This document shows positions 44,418-56,155 of a DNA stretch of 64,000 nucleotides, one piece after another. The DNA is from Paulinella micropora. Taxonomy: Eukaryota > Cercozoa > Imbricatea > Euglyphida > Paulinellidae. How positions within the stretch are numbered: position 1 is the stretch's first letter; every line of letters begins with the position of its first letter. The position numbers were made by a program, and so were the translations under genes. Where the stretch lies: the NCBI GenBank assembly GCA_019918135.1, contig WBZZ01002575.1, positions 125,001 to 189,000 on the forward strand. Reading direction: 5' to 3'. The notes under the pieces are model-generated. The model was not told the origin of the DNA. It saw only the letters and a program-made list of their open reading frames with translations, and searched no databases.

Positions 44418-44740
44418 GGCATACATACATACATACATACATACATACATGCATACAATACAAATACATACATACATACATACATACATGCATACATACA
44501 TGCATGCATACATACATACATACATACATACATACATACACATAGATACATACACATAGATACATACATACATACATACATATATACATGTATACATACA
44601 TACATACCCATTGCATACATACATACATATATGCATACATGCATACATATATACATATATACATAGATACATACATACATACATCTACATACATACATAC
44701 ATACATACATACATGCATACATACATACACATTATGATAT
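44418..44740. repeat. (CATA)n tetranucleotide array
   Basis: CATA repeats with CATG, CATAG and ATATATA variants, yielding false frames rich in Tyr, Met and Cys. Confidence 0.95.
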
Positions 44741-46226
44741 GTGTGTATGTACGCATATACGTACGTATTTATGTATGCATGTACGTGTGTATGTGTGCAT
44801 GGAATGTTTGAAAAATGTTGGCAAGGACAGAGCAGGATTAAGAGCATTTACTATTGCATAGGAAGATGGAGTAAGCACAAACACATTAATGTCAGAAGAG
44901 AAGGTATCAACATTAAATGTAGGATGAATTCATAGTTCCAACAACAAGCGTAGAACACATGCATGCCGACCATATGTAATCAGGCAGATGTACGCTACGA
45001 CACAAGCAGCCACAGCGCAGCAAGGACAGCACCGAATGTCAGGTCCCATAAACAAGTGATAGAAACGTACATGACGTTTCAAGCGAGGAGTTCACCAGAT
45101 ACAGAGGAGGCATATGTCGTCCGTGAAATGCTTGGGTGTTGACCAAGCGCTATACAAGGTCACATAAAGTTTTCCTGTGTAGCTGTTCATGGATGGAAAA
45201 CAGGCAGAGAACTGAATGTATGCTTGCTTTTCGTTACTACTGAAGTGAAGAACGAAAAATAAGCAGCCCAAACCAGCCAGGGTTGGACAAACTTCGAAAG
45301 CAAAACTGGGGAAAAAAGTCGCTGGTACATCTTTTCCGGGGCTCCAAAATGCATATGTCTCCCGTAACAGTACCGTCTTTTTCCGCTTCGGGCCGGCAGA
45401 GCTCGAGAAAAAGTGCATTTGGGGCGTCTTTCAGTGAAATGCATCTGTAGCTTTCCCAGCTGTGGTACACAGTTCAAACTTCTTGGGTCATGTTCGAATA
45501 ACTGCTGTGTATATTTTGTGCTTCCCTTTTCCTTCCTCTTCTCACATCTACAAGGTTGTTTTGCCACTTGAAAATACTGAATCCACAACTCAAAAATGCT
45601 CATTCTGTCTTATAAGAGACCCGAACGCAGATACAGAGCATTTCATTTCTTTTCTAGTGTATACTCATGTGGGTATGCAGATGTATTCAGTTGCAGTATG
45701 TGTTCACTGTTGTCGATACTCTTTGTTGTTTTAAAATTTCACTCACTACTACCAAACTACAACATCACTGGGCATCTTGTACACATACTGTCATGGTGTA
45801 CTTCTTGGACCTGCCAACGTACGGCTTCATTTACCCCTCCGGAGGGGTAAAATATCATTTTTGTAATTAATAAAAACATGCCCATGTTCACAAGACGAAA
45901 ATATGCAATATTTTTCAAGTTTCAACTCGTGCTGGAAAAAAAAACTGACTACAAACAACGACTGGAAAGAAGAAATGAAGGGACCAAAAGCATGACAGTG
46001 TTGTTTGTGCAGGAACTCGTGAGTCAAGATTGAAGAGGGGTAGCTTGGAAACCGGTCAAATTGTAAAAGCTAACCGGTGAGGTGCTGCGAAAACGGAAAG
46101 CGAACCCTTCCCATGGGACAAACACAGAAATCCGAAACATAAACTTCCATGAAACAAAAATATGTCATTTTTTGAAGTTTAATGATTACAAAAACTTGTA
46201 GCGATGACCGGTTGGGAACAATGAAT
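44741..46226. other. Host intergenic sequence left of the second gypsy insertion, no gene seen
   Basis: Frames such as 45,187-45,603 minus carry no family signature. It holds a perfect 22-bp palindrome (45,830-45,851) and two copies of an AAAATATG-type palindromic motif (45,897-45,916 and 46,156-46,172) that also occurs in the host gene to the right of the element. Confidence 0.5.
45830..45851. other. Perfect 22-bp palindrome
   Basis: Each half reads TTTACCCCTCC toward the centre. Possible dimeric protein site or cruciform; function unknown. Confidence 0.6.
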
Positions 46227-46466
46227 TGTAATGCCCCCAACGATAGCTCAGTAAAAAGTCAGTAAGACAACCAAACACAGTCCTCAAGAATGAGAATGAT
46301 GTCTCGTTATATTAGCTTAGTGAAGCTGAAAAAGGGAAACGGCAACAGACCAGGAATAAAATTGCATCAGGTCCAATCCGGACAAATAATACTGAAAACC
46401 AGGCTGGTGCACCTGTCACCAGGAAAAGGGTACTTTTTATCTGCTATCCGGGGGGTGATGCCTACA
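46227..46466 (-). repeat. 3' LTR of gypsy copy B
   Basis: Direct repeat of 62,153-62,391 with TG...CA ends. Confidence 0.88.
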
Positions 46467-46786
46467 GTACCCCCTCCCGATTTTATGACGGAAATAACAT
46501 TTTCGTCATACACCTTCTGATTTCTTTCTGCCAACAATATGCGCTATGGAGTCATGCCACGCAGCGCATCGACCCACGGATAGACGCTAAAATACGATAG
46601 ATATATCCTCATACGGCACGTCAAAGCGGATTCTCTAGCCGTTGTTGTAAATTTTGAACTCCTCCCCTCAACTTCTTTTTTTTTTCTTTTCCTTTTTCAG
46701 CAGTATGTCAAGAACAAATGTATTACAATTAAAAAATACAAGCAACGTGGTGCCGTATTCCCCCTTTGATCTTCTTCTTCTTCTTA

Positions 46787-46930
<144 letters not shown>

Positions 46931-47160
46931 GGACACTGATAGCCCAGTGGTCAAGATCTACCATCTGGGCCCTGTCGCCAGTTCGATTCCAGTCGGTGCC
47001 ACCAGTATTTTCATTGAATATACCGGTCCGTCTGGAAGTGTTGGAACTGCCCTTGCGGGGGTGTCATTAGAGCCTATCGTCAATTCTTCGTACTCCCCTC
47101 ACGGGTGAGACGATGGAGGCGCATGTGCAGATTTGCATCAGCCATTGACAGAGAAGCACT
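46931..47160 (+). mobile_element. tRNA-derived SINE nested in gypsy copy B
   Basis: A single spacer unit, with head GGACACTGATAGCCCAG (one base shorter than others). The 3' end is followed by a short ATT tail (47,161-47,190), into which the LINE inserted. Confidence 0.9.
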
Positions 47161-47253
47161 ATTATTATTATTATTATTACTATTATCATTCTGGAGGGGT
47201 GCACAAGATGGCACTCCATGGGAAGAGGAGGTGGTTGGGCCTCTCCCCACGAA

Positions 47254-47610
47254 GGTGACCGCTTGGGGAGGGCGGTCACCGGGATATGCGCAACTCTCAA
47301 CTGGGCATTTACTCGGTAGGGGTTCGGCCAGGCAGGTTGTGGGGTTGTCTGTTGCATTGTTGGTTGGCTCGTTTTTCTTGGCTGTTGGTTTGGGTCTGGT
47401 TTCCTGGTTAGCCCATTTTCGCCGAATTTCCTGCCGAGTAAATGCCTGGGGGCTTCCAGTTCCGGTTTGGTGATCTTGTTGAGGTGAGCATTCGGAGGAA
47501 ACAGTACCGAGATGGGTTGAAGATAGGATTCACATTGAGCCGAGATGGGGCTGAGTTGACCTGTTCCAACTCGGCTCCATTTCGGCTTCATGTTAATCCT
47601 ATCTTCATCC
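47254..47610 (+). other. Three hairpins in the LINE 5' leader
   Basis: Perfect 9-bp stem, GGTGACCGC (47,254-47,262) with 47,272-47,280. A 17-bp near-perfect pair, 47,304-47,320 with 47,430-47,446. A 44-bp stem, 47,515-47,558 with 47,567-47,610 around an 8-base loop, with about seven mismatches, several of them G-U capable. Confidence 0.85.
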
Positions 47611-48182
47611 TATCTGGGTTTTGTCTCCTCCCTATCTTCGCTTCTTCGGGGTTGCCTAACTGGAACACATGATGAGCGCACGTTGGAGAGGGGCTTCAGT
47701 CGGTCCCAATGCCTTGCCAGTGCCTTGCTGCGTTGCCGTGCCTTGCCCCATGCATTCACACCCTCCACCGTTGCATTTCTAACTGAGCAGCTTCGGCTGG
47801 GATTACTATACTTGTCTGTAAGACCCTATAGGTACCGCTAGGTTCGCGCCTTCTATACCCACGTGGGGGAAGGAGTTTCAGCGGCACGCCGTCCGATCTG
47901 GCTCCACTCGGGGACACCCGTACCTCATGATGTGTATTGTTAGGAGCAGCTGAAAGTCCATAAGGCATGAGAGTAGAGGCGTTGGCGATGCGATGGAGAG
48001 TGTGTGTAGTGCGTGAGGCAGGTTCTGGCGACGCTGGGGGTGCTGGCGGGCGCCGAAGGGCACGAAGCGACGCGGCAGCGTCCAGTGACACCGGCGGAAA
48101 TGCGTGTAGTGTGTGTTGCAGATACCGCCGATGCTATTTGCATGGGCGGGCGCTTTCCTCGGCGTAAAGAGGCGCGGCGGTG

Positions 48183-49300
48183 ATGGCCAGCGACATTGGC
48201 CGTCTACTACTCTCAATGGATTACAAGTACGCGAAGCACGGAGCTACCACTGTGGCCCTTATGGGACAAGGTAGAATCGCCGAAGACCTGGACAATCCCC
48301 GTGGGAATGCCTCTTCGACGGGCTCTGGCCCGATGTCCCAGGATGGCAGGATGAGGGCTCGCGTATATGACGGAATTCCTGAACCACGTGGAGAGGCTAT
48401 CTTAGCTGCGCCTCATCCTTCCTCCCCAAACCTGGCACACGGGTCGGCGCTTCAACATAAGGCGAGCGGCGCTATATGGCAGATGGCACCGCCGCCTCGA
48501 CGGTACCGGCGGGTAGATCGGTACGACAAGGACGGGCGTAATCTGATTGTCTGGGGGCTCTCAGAACGCGCCAATCTACAGGAGATCGCCTCCAAAATGA
48601 GCGGTCTTGGTCTGGTGGTCCCGGTAATGGAGTGGCAAGGCCAGCGAATGTTTCGTCACCTGGAGCTGGTCTACGAAGACGATGACAGCAGGCAGATGGC
48701 GTTGCAGCAACTCAAACATCTCAAATTCTTCGGCAGAGGGGTCAATGTGGCCCTTGGGCGCAGGTTCAGGGACAGGGAACGTGTCCAAAGGCTTATTCGC
48801 ATCCATCTGCGTGGGGAAGCGGCGGTCCGGAAGGAGGAAGCTGCGACGGGATATCGCGTCTTGCCTCTGCATGAAGAATGTGTCGATGATGTGCAGGTGG
48901 TGTCTTCGGAATTGGCTGCCGATGCACCTAAGTGTGTGTCTGAGTGTGCTGATGTGCATGTGGTGCCCCTGCATTCGGCGGCCAGTGCAGTGGGGGACCA
49001 ACCTGCGCAAGCACCTGCAGAGGGGGGCAGCACGAGGGCGGAAGCCAAGCGCGGCCGTCGGGTCCGGAAACGAGCCAAGAAGCACCGCTCCAAGCAGTTC
49101 GATACCGGCTTCAAGCTACTCGTCGCGAGTCACAACTGGCAGGGTAAAACGGGATACGACAACGTAGGCACGGCGGAATGGGCATCATTCTACAAGCACG
49201 AGGGCTGGCTAGTCATCGGGGCTCAGGAGCACCGCATGGGCAAGAAGCAACTTTCCAAATGCAGCCTGGATGGATTCCGGATTTTGGAAAACCTGCGGAG
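48183..49300 (+). pseudogene. LINE ORF, N-terminal region: RRM-like domain and start of endonuclease
   Basis: ATG at 48,183; a stop lies in frame just upstream. Residues about 120-205 (RNLIVWGLSERANLQEI ... MALQQLKHLKFFG) resemble the RNA-binding part of LINE ORF1 proteins. A basic Arg/Lys-rich linker (KRGRRVRKRAKKHRSKQF) leads into the endonuclease start (LLVASHNWQGK, VIGAQEHRM). The frame continues to 49,532, but protein similarity moves to another frame near 49,270-49,330, so a frameshift lies there. RRM and endonuclease in one frame is unusual compared with two-ORF LINEs. Confidence 0.75.
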
Positions 49301-50173
49301 GTCAGCGAGAAAAATCGCTGCAAGGGTGGGGTTCTATTCGCGGTGGCTAACTTCCTTGGTCCGTATTGCAACCTGGTGTCAGCCCCCGTCGACCACCGGC
49401 AGCAAGTGTGGCTGCGTATCACCTCGGGTGTTACCGGCGTTCAGGATATCTATGTGGGCAACGGCTACTTTCCCCAGGAAACGCAGGAAGAAGAGTCGTC
49501 AGAGGCGTATGCGGCCTGGCAGGCAGCTATAGCTTTTTTTGGAGCCAAAGGTCTTGTGGTCACGGTGGCGGATGCCAACGCGAAGCTCGGGCCGGCATGC
49601 AGCCGAAAAGAGGAGGGCATCGTCGGTCAGCACGGGGAGGTCGATGATAAGGGAGCACCGGTACGTTCGGAGAACGGCAAGAGACTCGCGGCTGTCCTCG
49701 TCGCTTCGGGCCTGCGAAATCTGAGCGGCTTCTCGTGCCCAGTGGAAGGGTCCTACTGGTGGTCCCGGCGTGAGCAGCGCGGCATGGGCACAGGCAAGCA
49801 CCTCCTCGATTACATCTGCGCGTCGCCTGGCTTGGCATCTGGAGCAAAGTTCGGAGTATGCGAAGATGATCTTGATACGGACCACAAGGCAGTATGGGCC
49901 GAACTGACGTGGAGCGGCCAGCGCCGGCCAAAGCGGGCTGCGAAACCTTACAGGTCCTTTCGTGTTGATAAGCTTACTGGTGCTGGTGTCTCGGGTAATG
50001 ATCACGCTGCGAAGCAAGCGCTGGATTATCTACGCGACAAGTTCGATGACGTATTCCAGCATTGCCTACAGAAGCTTGGAGTACATCAGCTGCCTGAGCT
50101 TGACCTATCGGGTGGTGCCGACAGCCAACGGGTGGTAGATGACGTCACCGAGCGAGTGGCGCAGTCCTTCTGA
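49260..50173 (+). pseudogene. LINE endonuclease (APE type), remainder
   Basis: In a different frame from the N-terminal part: KGGVLFAVANF, VVTVADANAKLG (the usual D-N motif region), KHLLDYICAS and DTDHKAVWAEL (the D-H catalytic end). It stops at TGA 50,171-50,173, and the next codon in the same frame is ATG, from which the RT part continues without a gap. The enzyme nicks target DNA to prime reverse transcription. Confidence 0.8.
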
Positions 50174-51410
50174 ATGGCGGCGCACCGGGTCCTTGGCTCC
50201 AGATGTATACGACCCCGTTTCACCAACAATTGGTTCGACGGGGAGCTCAAGGAGCTCATTCAGCAGCGCCGGGAGGCCTACGCAGCATACAGGAGGGATG
50301 AATCGAATGCGGAAGCCCGTCTGAATTGGCTACGGCTCCGCAAGCAAATTCGGAAGGCAACTCGGGCCAAGAAGTCCGCCTCCTTCAAGCAAGTGCAGGA
50401 AGAAGCGGTCAAATGTCAACGCGAGCAATCCTCAAAGCGCTTTTGGCTACTCGCGAAGCGGCTTGGCGGGGCACGCAGAACGAAGGTCTCCGCGCCGGTG
50501 CAAAGGGAGGATGGCTCACTGGCGTGTACGCTGCCGGAAAAGGTCGCTCGGTGGGAGGAATTTCGGAAAAATTCGGTGAAGCCACGGGAAAATCCGGCAA
50601 GTGCGGCTGTTGTGGTGGAGTGCTGTGCAGAAGCAGGCTCGCTGGAGTGGGAGGAAGCCGAAGCTAAGCGGCAGTTCCACTGGAACGATCGCTTCAGAGA
50701 TGAGGTGGCCCGGGCTATGAAGGAGCACGAAGTAGGTGAAGACACTTGCGAAGAGCTGGACAAGCCGTTCACGCAAGAGGAGGTCCTTGCAAGGCAACGT
50801 GTCCTGAATAACCACAGTGGCGAGGACAAAGTGAAGAACGAGATGCTCAAGTATGGCGGCGCCTACATCAATGGCTACTTAACGCAGTACTTCAACTGGA
50901 TTCGAGAAGCCGAGAGGACTCCAAAAGCTTGGGGCAAGGGAATCATCGTCAATATCCCCAAGGGTGGGGATCCTACGGATCCTGACAACTGGAGGGATAT
51001 CTCGATTATTAGTTGCCTTGGTAAGCTGTATCTGTCCTTATTAGCTACTCGTCTAACGCTCTTCGTGGATGGCCCGGATAAGCTACGTCCAGAGCAGGGA
51101 GGCTTCCGCCCGGGGCGTCGCACTACGGATCAGGTCTTTACCCTTTGGCAGAGGTTGAAGGGGCGTCAGCAGCAGAAGCGGGAGTCGTATGTCCTGTTCG
51201 TCGATCTACGCAAGGCTTTCCCGTCTGTTTGGAGAGATGGTCTATTTGAGAGGCTCTGGAAGCTGGGTGTAAGGGGCAAGTTCTGGCGCACGCTAGTACG
51301 CAGGTGCTACGAGCAGACTTCGTCGCAAGTGCTAGTTGATGGAGCACTCACCCCCGAAGTACTGGAAGGTGTAGGCGTCCAACAGGGGTCCCCTCTCTCT
51401 CTCCCACACT
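50174..51410 (+). pseudogene. LINE reverse transcriptase, first part
   Basis: After a charged helical stretch come the RT blocks GIIVNIPKGGD, NWRDISIISCLGKLY, EQGGFRPGRRTTDQVF, YVLFVDLRKAFPSVW and GVQQGSPLS. Similarity breaks in a CTCTCTCTC run near 51,395-51,406, where two extra bases shift the frame (PLS, then TLFNVFMDEL in another frame). Confidence 0.88.
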
Positions 51411-51690
51411 CTTCAACGTCTTTATGGATGAGCTGTGTGATCGGCTGGCGAGTGCCCTCAAGATCACGGATGTGAAGCGGCTGAACGACATCAAGGCACT
51501 TCTATACGCGGACGACGTGGCCCTCATCGCTCACAGTCGCACCGAGCTCCAGAAGATGGTCAATGTTGTGGCCAAGTTCGCGGAAGATTACCGGTTCGAA
51601 GTCAACTTGAAGCCCGGCAAGACGGAAATCATGCCCATTTACACGTCGAGCAAGGCGAAACGACCAAGTATCAGGGAGCGAGGTGAGCCG
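51406..51690 (+). pseudogene. LINE reverse transcriptase, catalytic YADD part
   Basis: ALLYADDVALIAHS (near 51,500) is the catalytic motif, followed by FEVNLKPGKTEIM. A one-base shift near 51,680 moves similarity to the next frame. Confidence 0.85.
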
Positions 51691-53288
51691 TGGTGTGGTT
51701 TCGCGGCCAGAAGCTTTGTGTCACCAGTCAGTACAAGTACCTGGGAGTGGTTATCACCGACGACCTGAAGTGGAAGGAGCAGGCCCTGCGGGCTACGCGT
51801 GTCACTGAAGTCGCCACCGCAGGTTGGTACTCTTTGTGGTGTGCAGGTGAGATACAAGCTAGGTATCGTCTCATGTGCTGGAATCAACTTGTGGGGGCCA
51901 AGCTGAAGTACGCCTTCGATGTCTGGCGTGCCCCCGTATCGCAGCTCACCAAGCTGGAAGCAGCAATGCTGCGCCCCATGAGCATGATTCTCGGCATCAG
52001 CCCTAAGACAAGCAAGTGGATTACACTCTTTCTGGCGCGCTCTTTGAGTGCGGAGCGTTTGCGGCGGGCGGCGCAACTGAAGTTCTATGGACGGCTGCGT
52101 GTTCTACCGGAGAAGCGATTTCCTGTCATCGCATCTCAAGTCAAATCCGACTGGACTGCGGAGGCCGAAGGCGCTATCAGGGACTCAATGGATCTACAAC
52201 AAGGGCTTCAGGAGCTCCTAAATAGCTCAGAGAAGGACCTCGAGGGTTGGTGTTCGACTGTGGACAAGTGGGCCCTTCAGCAGGACGTCAAGATGGTGCA
52301 GCAACTGATGTGGGACAAGCGAGAGGCAGGCAGCGATCTTACTGATGGCCTGCGAGTCATCCTAAGACAAGTCTTTGGAACTAAGGAGTTCCCAAGATGG
52401 GTAGCCCTTGATGATGCGCATTATAATCTGCTTCGGAGAAGGCTGCTCAGCTGCAACAACCGCCTTCGGTTGTACCGCAGCAAGTTGGTCAGTGGCATGT
52501 CCCCTCGCTGCTTCTGTTGTCATGATGATGTCAATGAGTCCCTTGCGCACTTCTTATGGGATTGCCCCATGCATGAGGGGAGACGTAAGCAGCTGTTGCT
52601 GAGTATGCAGAGGCTCGATGGCATGGCTGTGGGGGGTGCTGAGGGGGATGGAGGGAGTGAGGAGGGTGGTGAGGTCGTAGGTGGTGAGGTTGTGGTGGAG
52701 GATGTGTTGCTTGGGCGGGAGCGGGAGGGCTCTGTGCGGCAGGGTTGGGATGATATGTCGCCTGTGGATCAATCACGATTGTTTTGTAAGCTTTTTCAGG
52801 GGAAGTCGCGCTTCCGCAGTAACTTTAGGCTTGCTGCGTTGTTAGGGGTTACAGCGTTGCGTCCCCCTCCAAAGTTGGATGTGTTGTTTGGATCATATGT
52901 GTCTGAGTGTTGGTCTGCTAGGGAGGGTAAAAGGGAGGAGCTTGGGGTGGATGATGGGGGTGAGGAGGTGATTGACCTCACTGAGGTTCCATCAGCTTCT
53001 GTCCCACCCTCTCCCCCAAGTGACGTTGATGTTGCGCGGCGCGGCCGTCCGCGCAGTGTGGACGTCCTGGCTAGAGAGAGGGGTTCGGGAGCGCAGCGTA
53101 GTGTCTCTGAGTTCTTCTCTTCAGCTAACACCCTCGCATCTAGCACTTCATGCACTTCACAGCCCCCATCTGCCCCTGCTGTTGCTGTTGCTGCTATGTC
53201 TGTTTGGTGTTCTGACAATGCGTTGGGATCGGCTGACCCCGGTGACCCAATGGAGGCACATGTCCAGGATCTGGATCTGATGCTATAG
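51690..53288 (+). pseudogene. LINE thumb and C-terminal region with CCHC
   Basis: QYKYLGVVITDDLKW is the typical block after LINE RT. CFCC ... HFLWDC (near 52,510-52,566) is the C-terminal zinc motif. A low-complexity Gly/Glu/Val stretch and a Ser/Pro-rich tail follow. The last residues are MEAHVQDLDLML, whose codons are the 3' tail motif seen in stubs at 4,391 and 5,191. Confidence 0.85.
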
Positions 53289-53301
53289 TCTGAGGAAGCC
53301 T

Positions 53302-53308
53302 ATTATTA

Positions 53309-53346
<38 letters not shown>
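53302..53346. repeat. (ATT)n tail of the LINE
   Basis: ATT repeat with one ATC, ending in gypsy copy B sequence. Confidence 0.9.
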
Positions 53347-53347
<1 letters not shown>

Positions 53348-53844
53348 TCCACACGAAGATCCGACGGTAAATACATGGTCTTTTTAATGACATACCCTTG
53401 TCTAAAGCGGATATCTTATAATATAGTACTAGGGGGCCAGTCCTAATAACTATATCCGAAGTCGGGGTGTATGTACCCAACCCTGCGATATACCGACACA
53501 AGTAGAGATTGACCGTGCACAGGTACGACAGTATATAATGTATCGTAAAAAATAATTTAATGGAAGTTCAGAGAACATTTCATTTTTCGAGAACATCATC
53601 CCAGGACTTGCAAGAGGGTCATACCCGGGAACACCATCGCTCAATACACTAGCGATCCCCGTCTACGGTGTAGTATCATTGTCGATCGACCTTTCGCACT
53701 CGTAAGTTGCGATCGAATGCCAAATTATATCACTGAGTCATTTCAATATTCATAATAATAACTGATGATGCATGATCAAATCATGATACGCCGTGGGTAA
53801 TCAATCAGTTTATTTGAGACGCATAAAGAAAAATAGTTTCTTTG
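53347..53844. other. Gypsy copy B downstream region
   Basis: Non-coding sequence between the nested LINE and the element's coding end. Bases 53,427-53,463 recur at 3,031-3,075. Confidence 0.45.
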
Positions 53845-55892
53845 TTACCGCCTTCGTCTTCTGCCGCGGATTTCTTTGCCTGGTGGTGGGCCACCAACAA
53901 AAGTTAAATCGAACTTTGAGTGTTCGAGAATGTCCCAGATCTTGTTAGGGATTCCGCCCAGCGATAATTCAAAAGGGAGGTCAAGCACTCCTTTTGGCAG
54001 TGTCTGAATGGTCCACGCAGTGTAATCCTTGTCTCTGGGAGTAATTGTATCATCCCATGTTTCGAGACTTTTTGCGTCTTTATATACTGGCAGATGATGA
54101 CACTCTCTCAGACTTATACTTAATGCGGGTCGTGGCAGTTCCACGAAAAACGCGTGTCACACGGACACTCAAAATATCATCAGCAAAAATAATGCAACCG
54201 ATACTCCAGTTCTGGAGAAGTATGGACCCGGTCGAGGATCCAAAGGCAAGACATTATCAACATGTTGTTCCGCTGGTCTCATCAGATAAAAAGCGTCTTT
54301 CACCCATGCGATGGTTGCTATTGCGTAACCTTCCTTCCATCGCTCATGGACGATCTTGACGTTGCCCGCATTTGGGTCAGTGTCAATCTCCTCATCCTCC
54401 TTGTGGACATCCTTTGATCTCATCGACCTCATCGCCTTCCTCGGTTGGTCGTTGATAAGATCATTTCGCGCTCTCCTTAGCTGCGCCTCTGTGATCTTCT
54501 CCTTCTTTCCGCTGTGCTGACGTGGAGACTTAGACTGAATCCCCACCGCGCTTATGCGGTCAGTCTTCTCCTTATTGTCAACTTCACTCTCCTCCTTCTC
54601 AGCTATCGGTGCCCGATAAGCATCTTCTTGATCTATGCCAACCTCCTTGTGGATGGGCGACACCTCTTTGAAATCATCTTTCATCCATTTTAACGCCTCC
54701 TCAACGGATTCATCTTCCAGTAAGAAGGGATCATACTTAATCAGCCTTCGTACATTCACACTTTGCATCTTCCCTCTACCCCTGATCTTGTAGTTCAGAG
54801 GTCCCGTCTGTTCCATGATTTGATAAGGTCCTTTCCAATGAGTGAACAGCTTAGAGCTGACTCCCTTCGGGACCTGAGGATGGTACAATAGTACAATAGT
54901 ACAATATCCCCGACCTGGAATTTGATCTGATCCAAGTGCGCTTGTCGCACCCCTTCAGCATCAGTCTTTCGGCGCTCCGCCTCTCTATGCGCCCTGACTA
55001 TTTGCTCCGCCTCCATCTTCACTCTAAGTCTCATCCCAAACAACTCATCCGCATCCGCCCAAGTGGCTTTTAGGTGACGGAGCGAAGTCGGGATATCAGG
55101 CTCACGCCCATATACTAGCTGATATGGCGAGATTGAGCTCTTCGAGCCTCCTAACGCCGTAGCGGGTAGACAGTTCATTGCAAACGCAAATGATGGTGCT
55201 GCCTCAACCCATGCTCTTTGATTCTCCTTCTTCGTGCAATACATCTTTAGCGAGGCTTTGAGGGGTCTGTGTACCCGCTCGATTGTCCCACTTGCTCGCG
55301 GGTTATAGGCAGTAACATATTGCCATTTCATCCCGTAATACTTAGATAGTTTGTCGATGACCTCGTTATTAAAGTCCGAGCCTCGATCAGAACATATCTT
55401 TCTTGGTACTCCGATCTGTGAGATGATCCTATCGATCAGCGCCTCGGCCGTCGTCTTGCCGGTAACGTCTTTGACAGGGATGATCCACACATAGTTAGTG
55501 GCTCTGTCAATAGCCGTAAGGAGGTATTTGTAAGCTTCCTTCGATTCTGGGAAACGTCCCACATGATCAATGTGTATAAACTCAAACATCCCCGCATGAA
55601 GAGGAAATTCGCCGATCAGGCCAACATTTGCCTTCAGCGGTGTTTTGTTTATCTTGCACGGGATGCATGCATCCACCGCCTGATCTATCTCCTCCTTCAT
55701 CTTCTTCCACCAGAATCGCCTCGCTACGAACATGTGAGTTCGTTTTCGACCGGATGCGCCAAAAGTGGGCAATTGTGGGCTGCGACAAATATAAATCGTC
55801 TCAGACTCTCCGGTACCCAAAGGGTCCATTTGTCCGGCTGTGACGCATAGCGACCGTGAAGGCCCTTGTACCACAGTAGACCATCTCTCCAT
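53845..55892 (-). mobile_element. Integrase and C-terminal region of gypsy copy B
   Basis: Integrase with a Cys pair (CIPCK), core residues in FIHIDHVGRF, CSDRGSDFNN and GTIERVHRPLK, and a GPY/F-type module (HWKGPYQIMEQTGPLNYKI). A charged tail follows. Confidence 0.85.
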
Positions 55893-56155
55893 CCCATCTC
55901 CTTCATTTGATCTTTGATCGCTTTCGTCATCTTTAGCTCATCCGGGTTCTGATACAACTGTATGAGTTCCTTAAACTCCGGATCTTGAGCCTGTTGTTGC
56001 CTCCATGCGGTAGGCGAGGCTATATGGATAGTACCATCTTCTAGCCGTACCCCGATCCTCTCCGGGTCATCGTCTAGGTCACTTCTCCGCTGTTGAGGAG
56101 GCTCCGCATAAACTTCCTGCGTCTCCTCTTCTTCCTTCATGTTCGCCTTCGCATT

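Larger units (their letters stand above)
47191..53346 (+). mobile_element. Full-length APE-type LINE (non-LTR retrotransposon)
   Basis: About 6.1 kb from CTGGAGGGGTGCAC, directly after a SINE ATT tail, to TCTGAGGAAGCCT plus (ATT)n. It has about 1 kb of structured 5' leader, an RRM-like N-terminal region, an apurinic-type endonuclease, a reverse transcriptase with YADD, and a C-terminal CCHC. There are no LTRs. The clade is undetermined; the layout recalls the L1/I/Jockey groups. Reading needs two frame changes within the RT to C-terminal part, one in the endonuclease, and passage of an in-frame TGA at 50,171-50,173, so this copy is inactive but little decayed. The polyprotein stop (53,286-53,288) is only 13 bases before the tail. 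Confidence 0.9.

Noticed and set aside
44383-44847. Cys/Tyr/Met-rich small protein
   Set aside because: Translation of a (CATA)n array.
45187-45603. 138-codon minus-strand frame and neighbours
   Set aside because: No motif and no consistent exon structure; treated as intergenic.
46227-46466. A new short interspersed family with two dispersed copies (46,227 and 62,153)
   Set aside because: Same orientation, TG...CA ends, flanking GAAT, and adjacent polypurine and primer-like sites show they are the two LTRs of one element.
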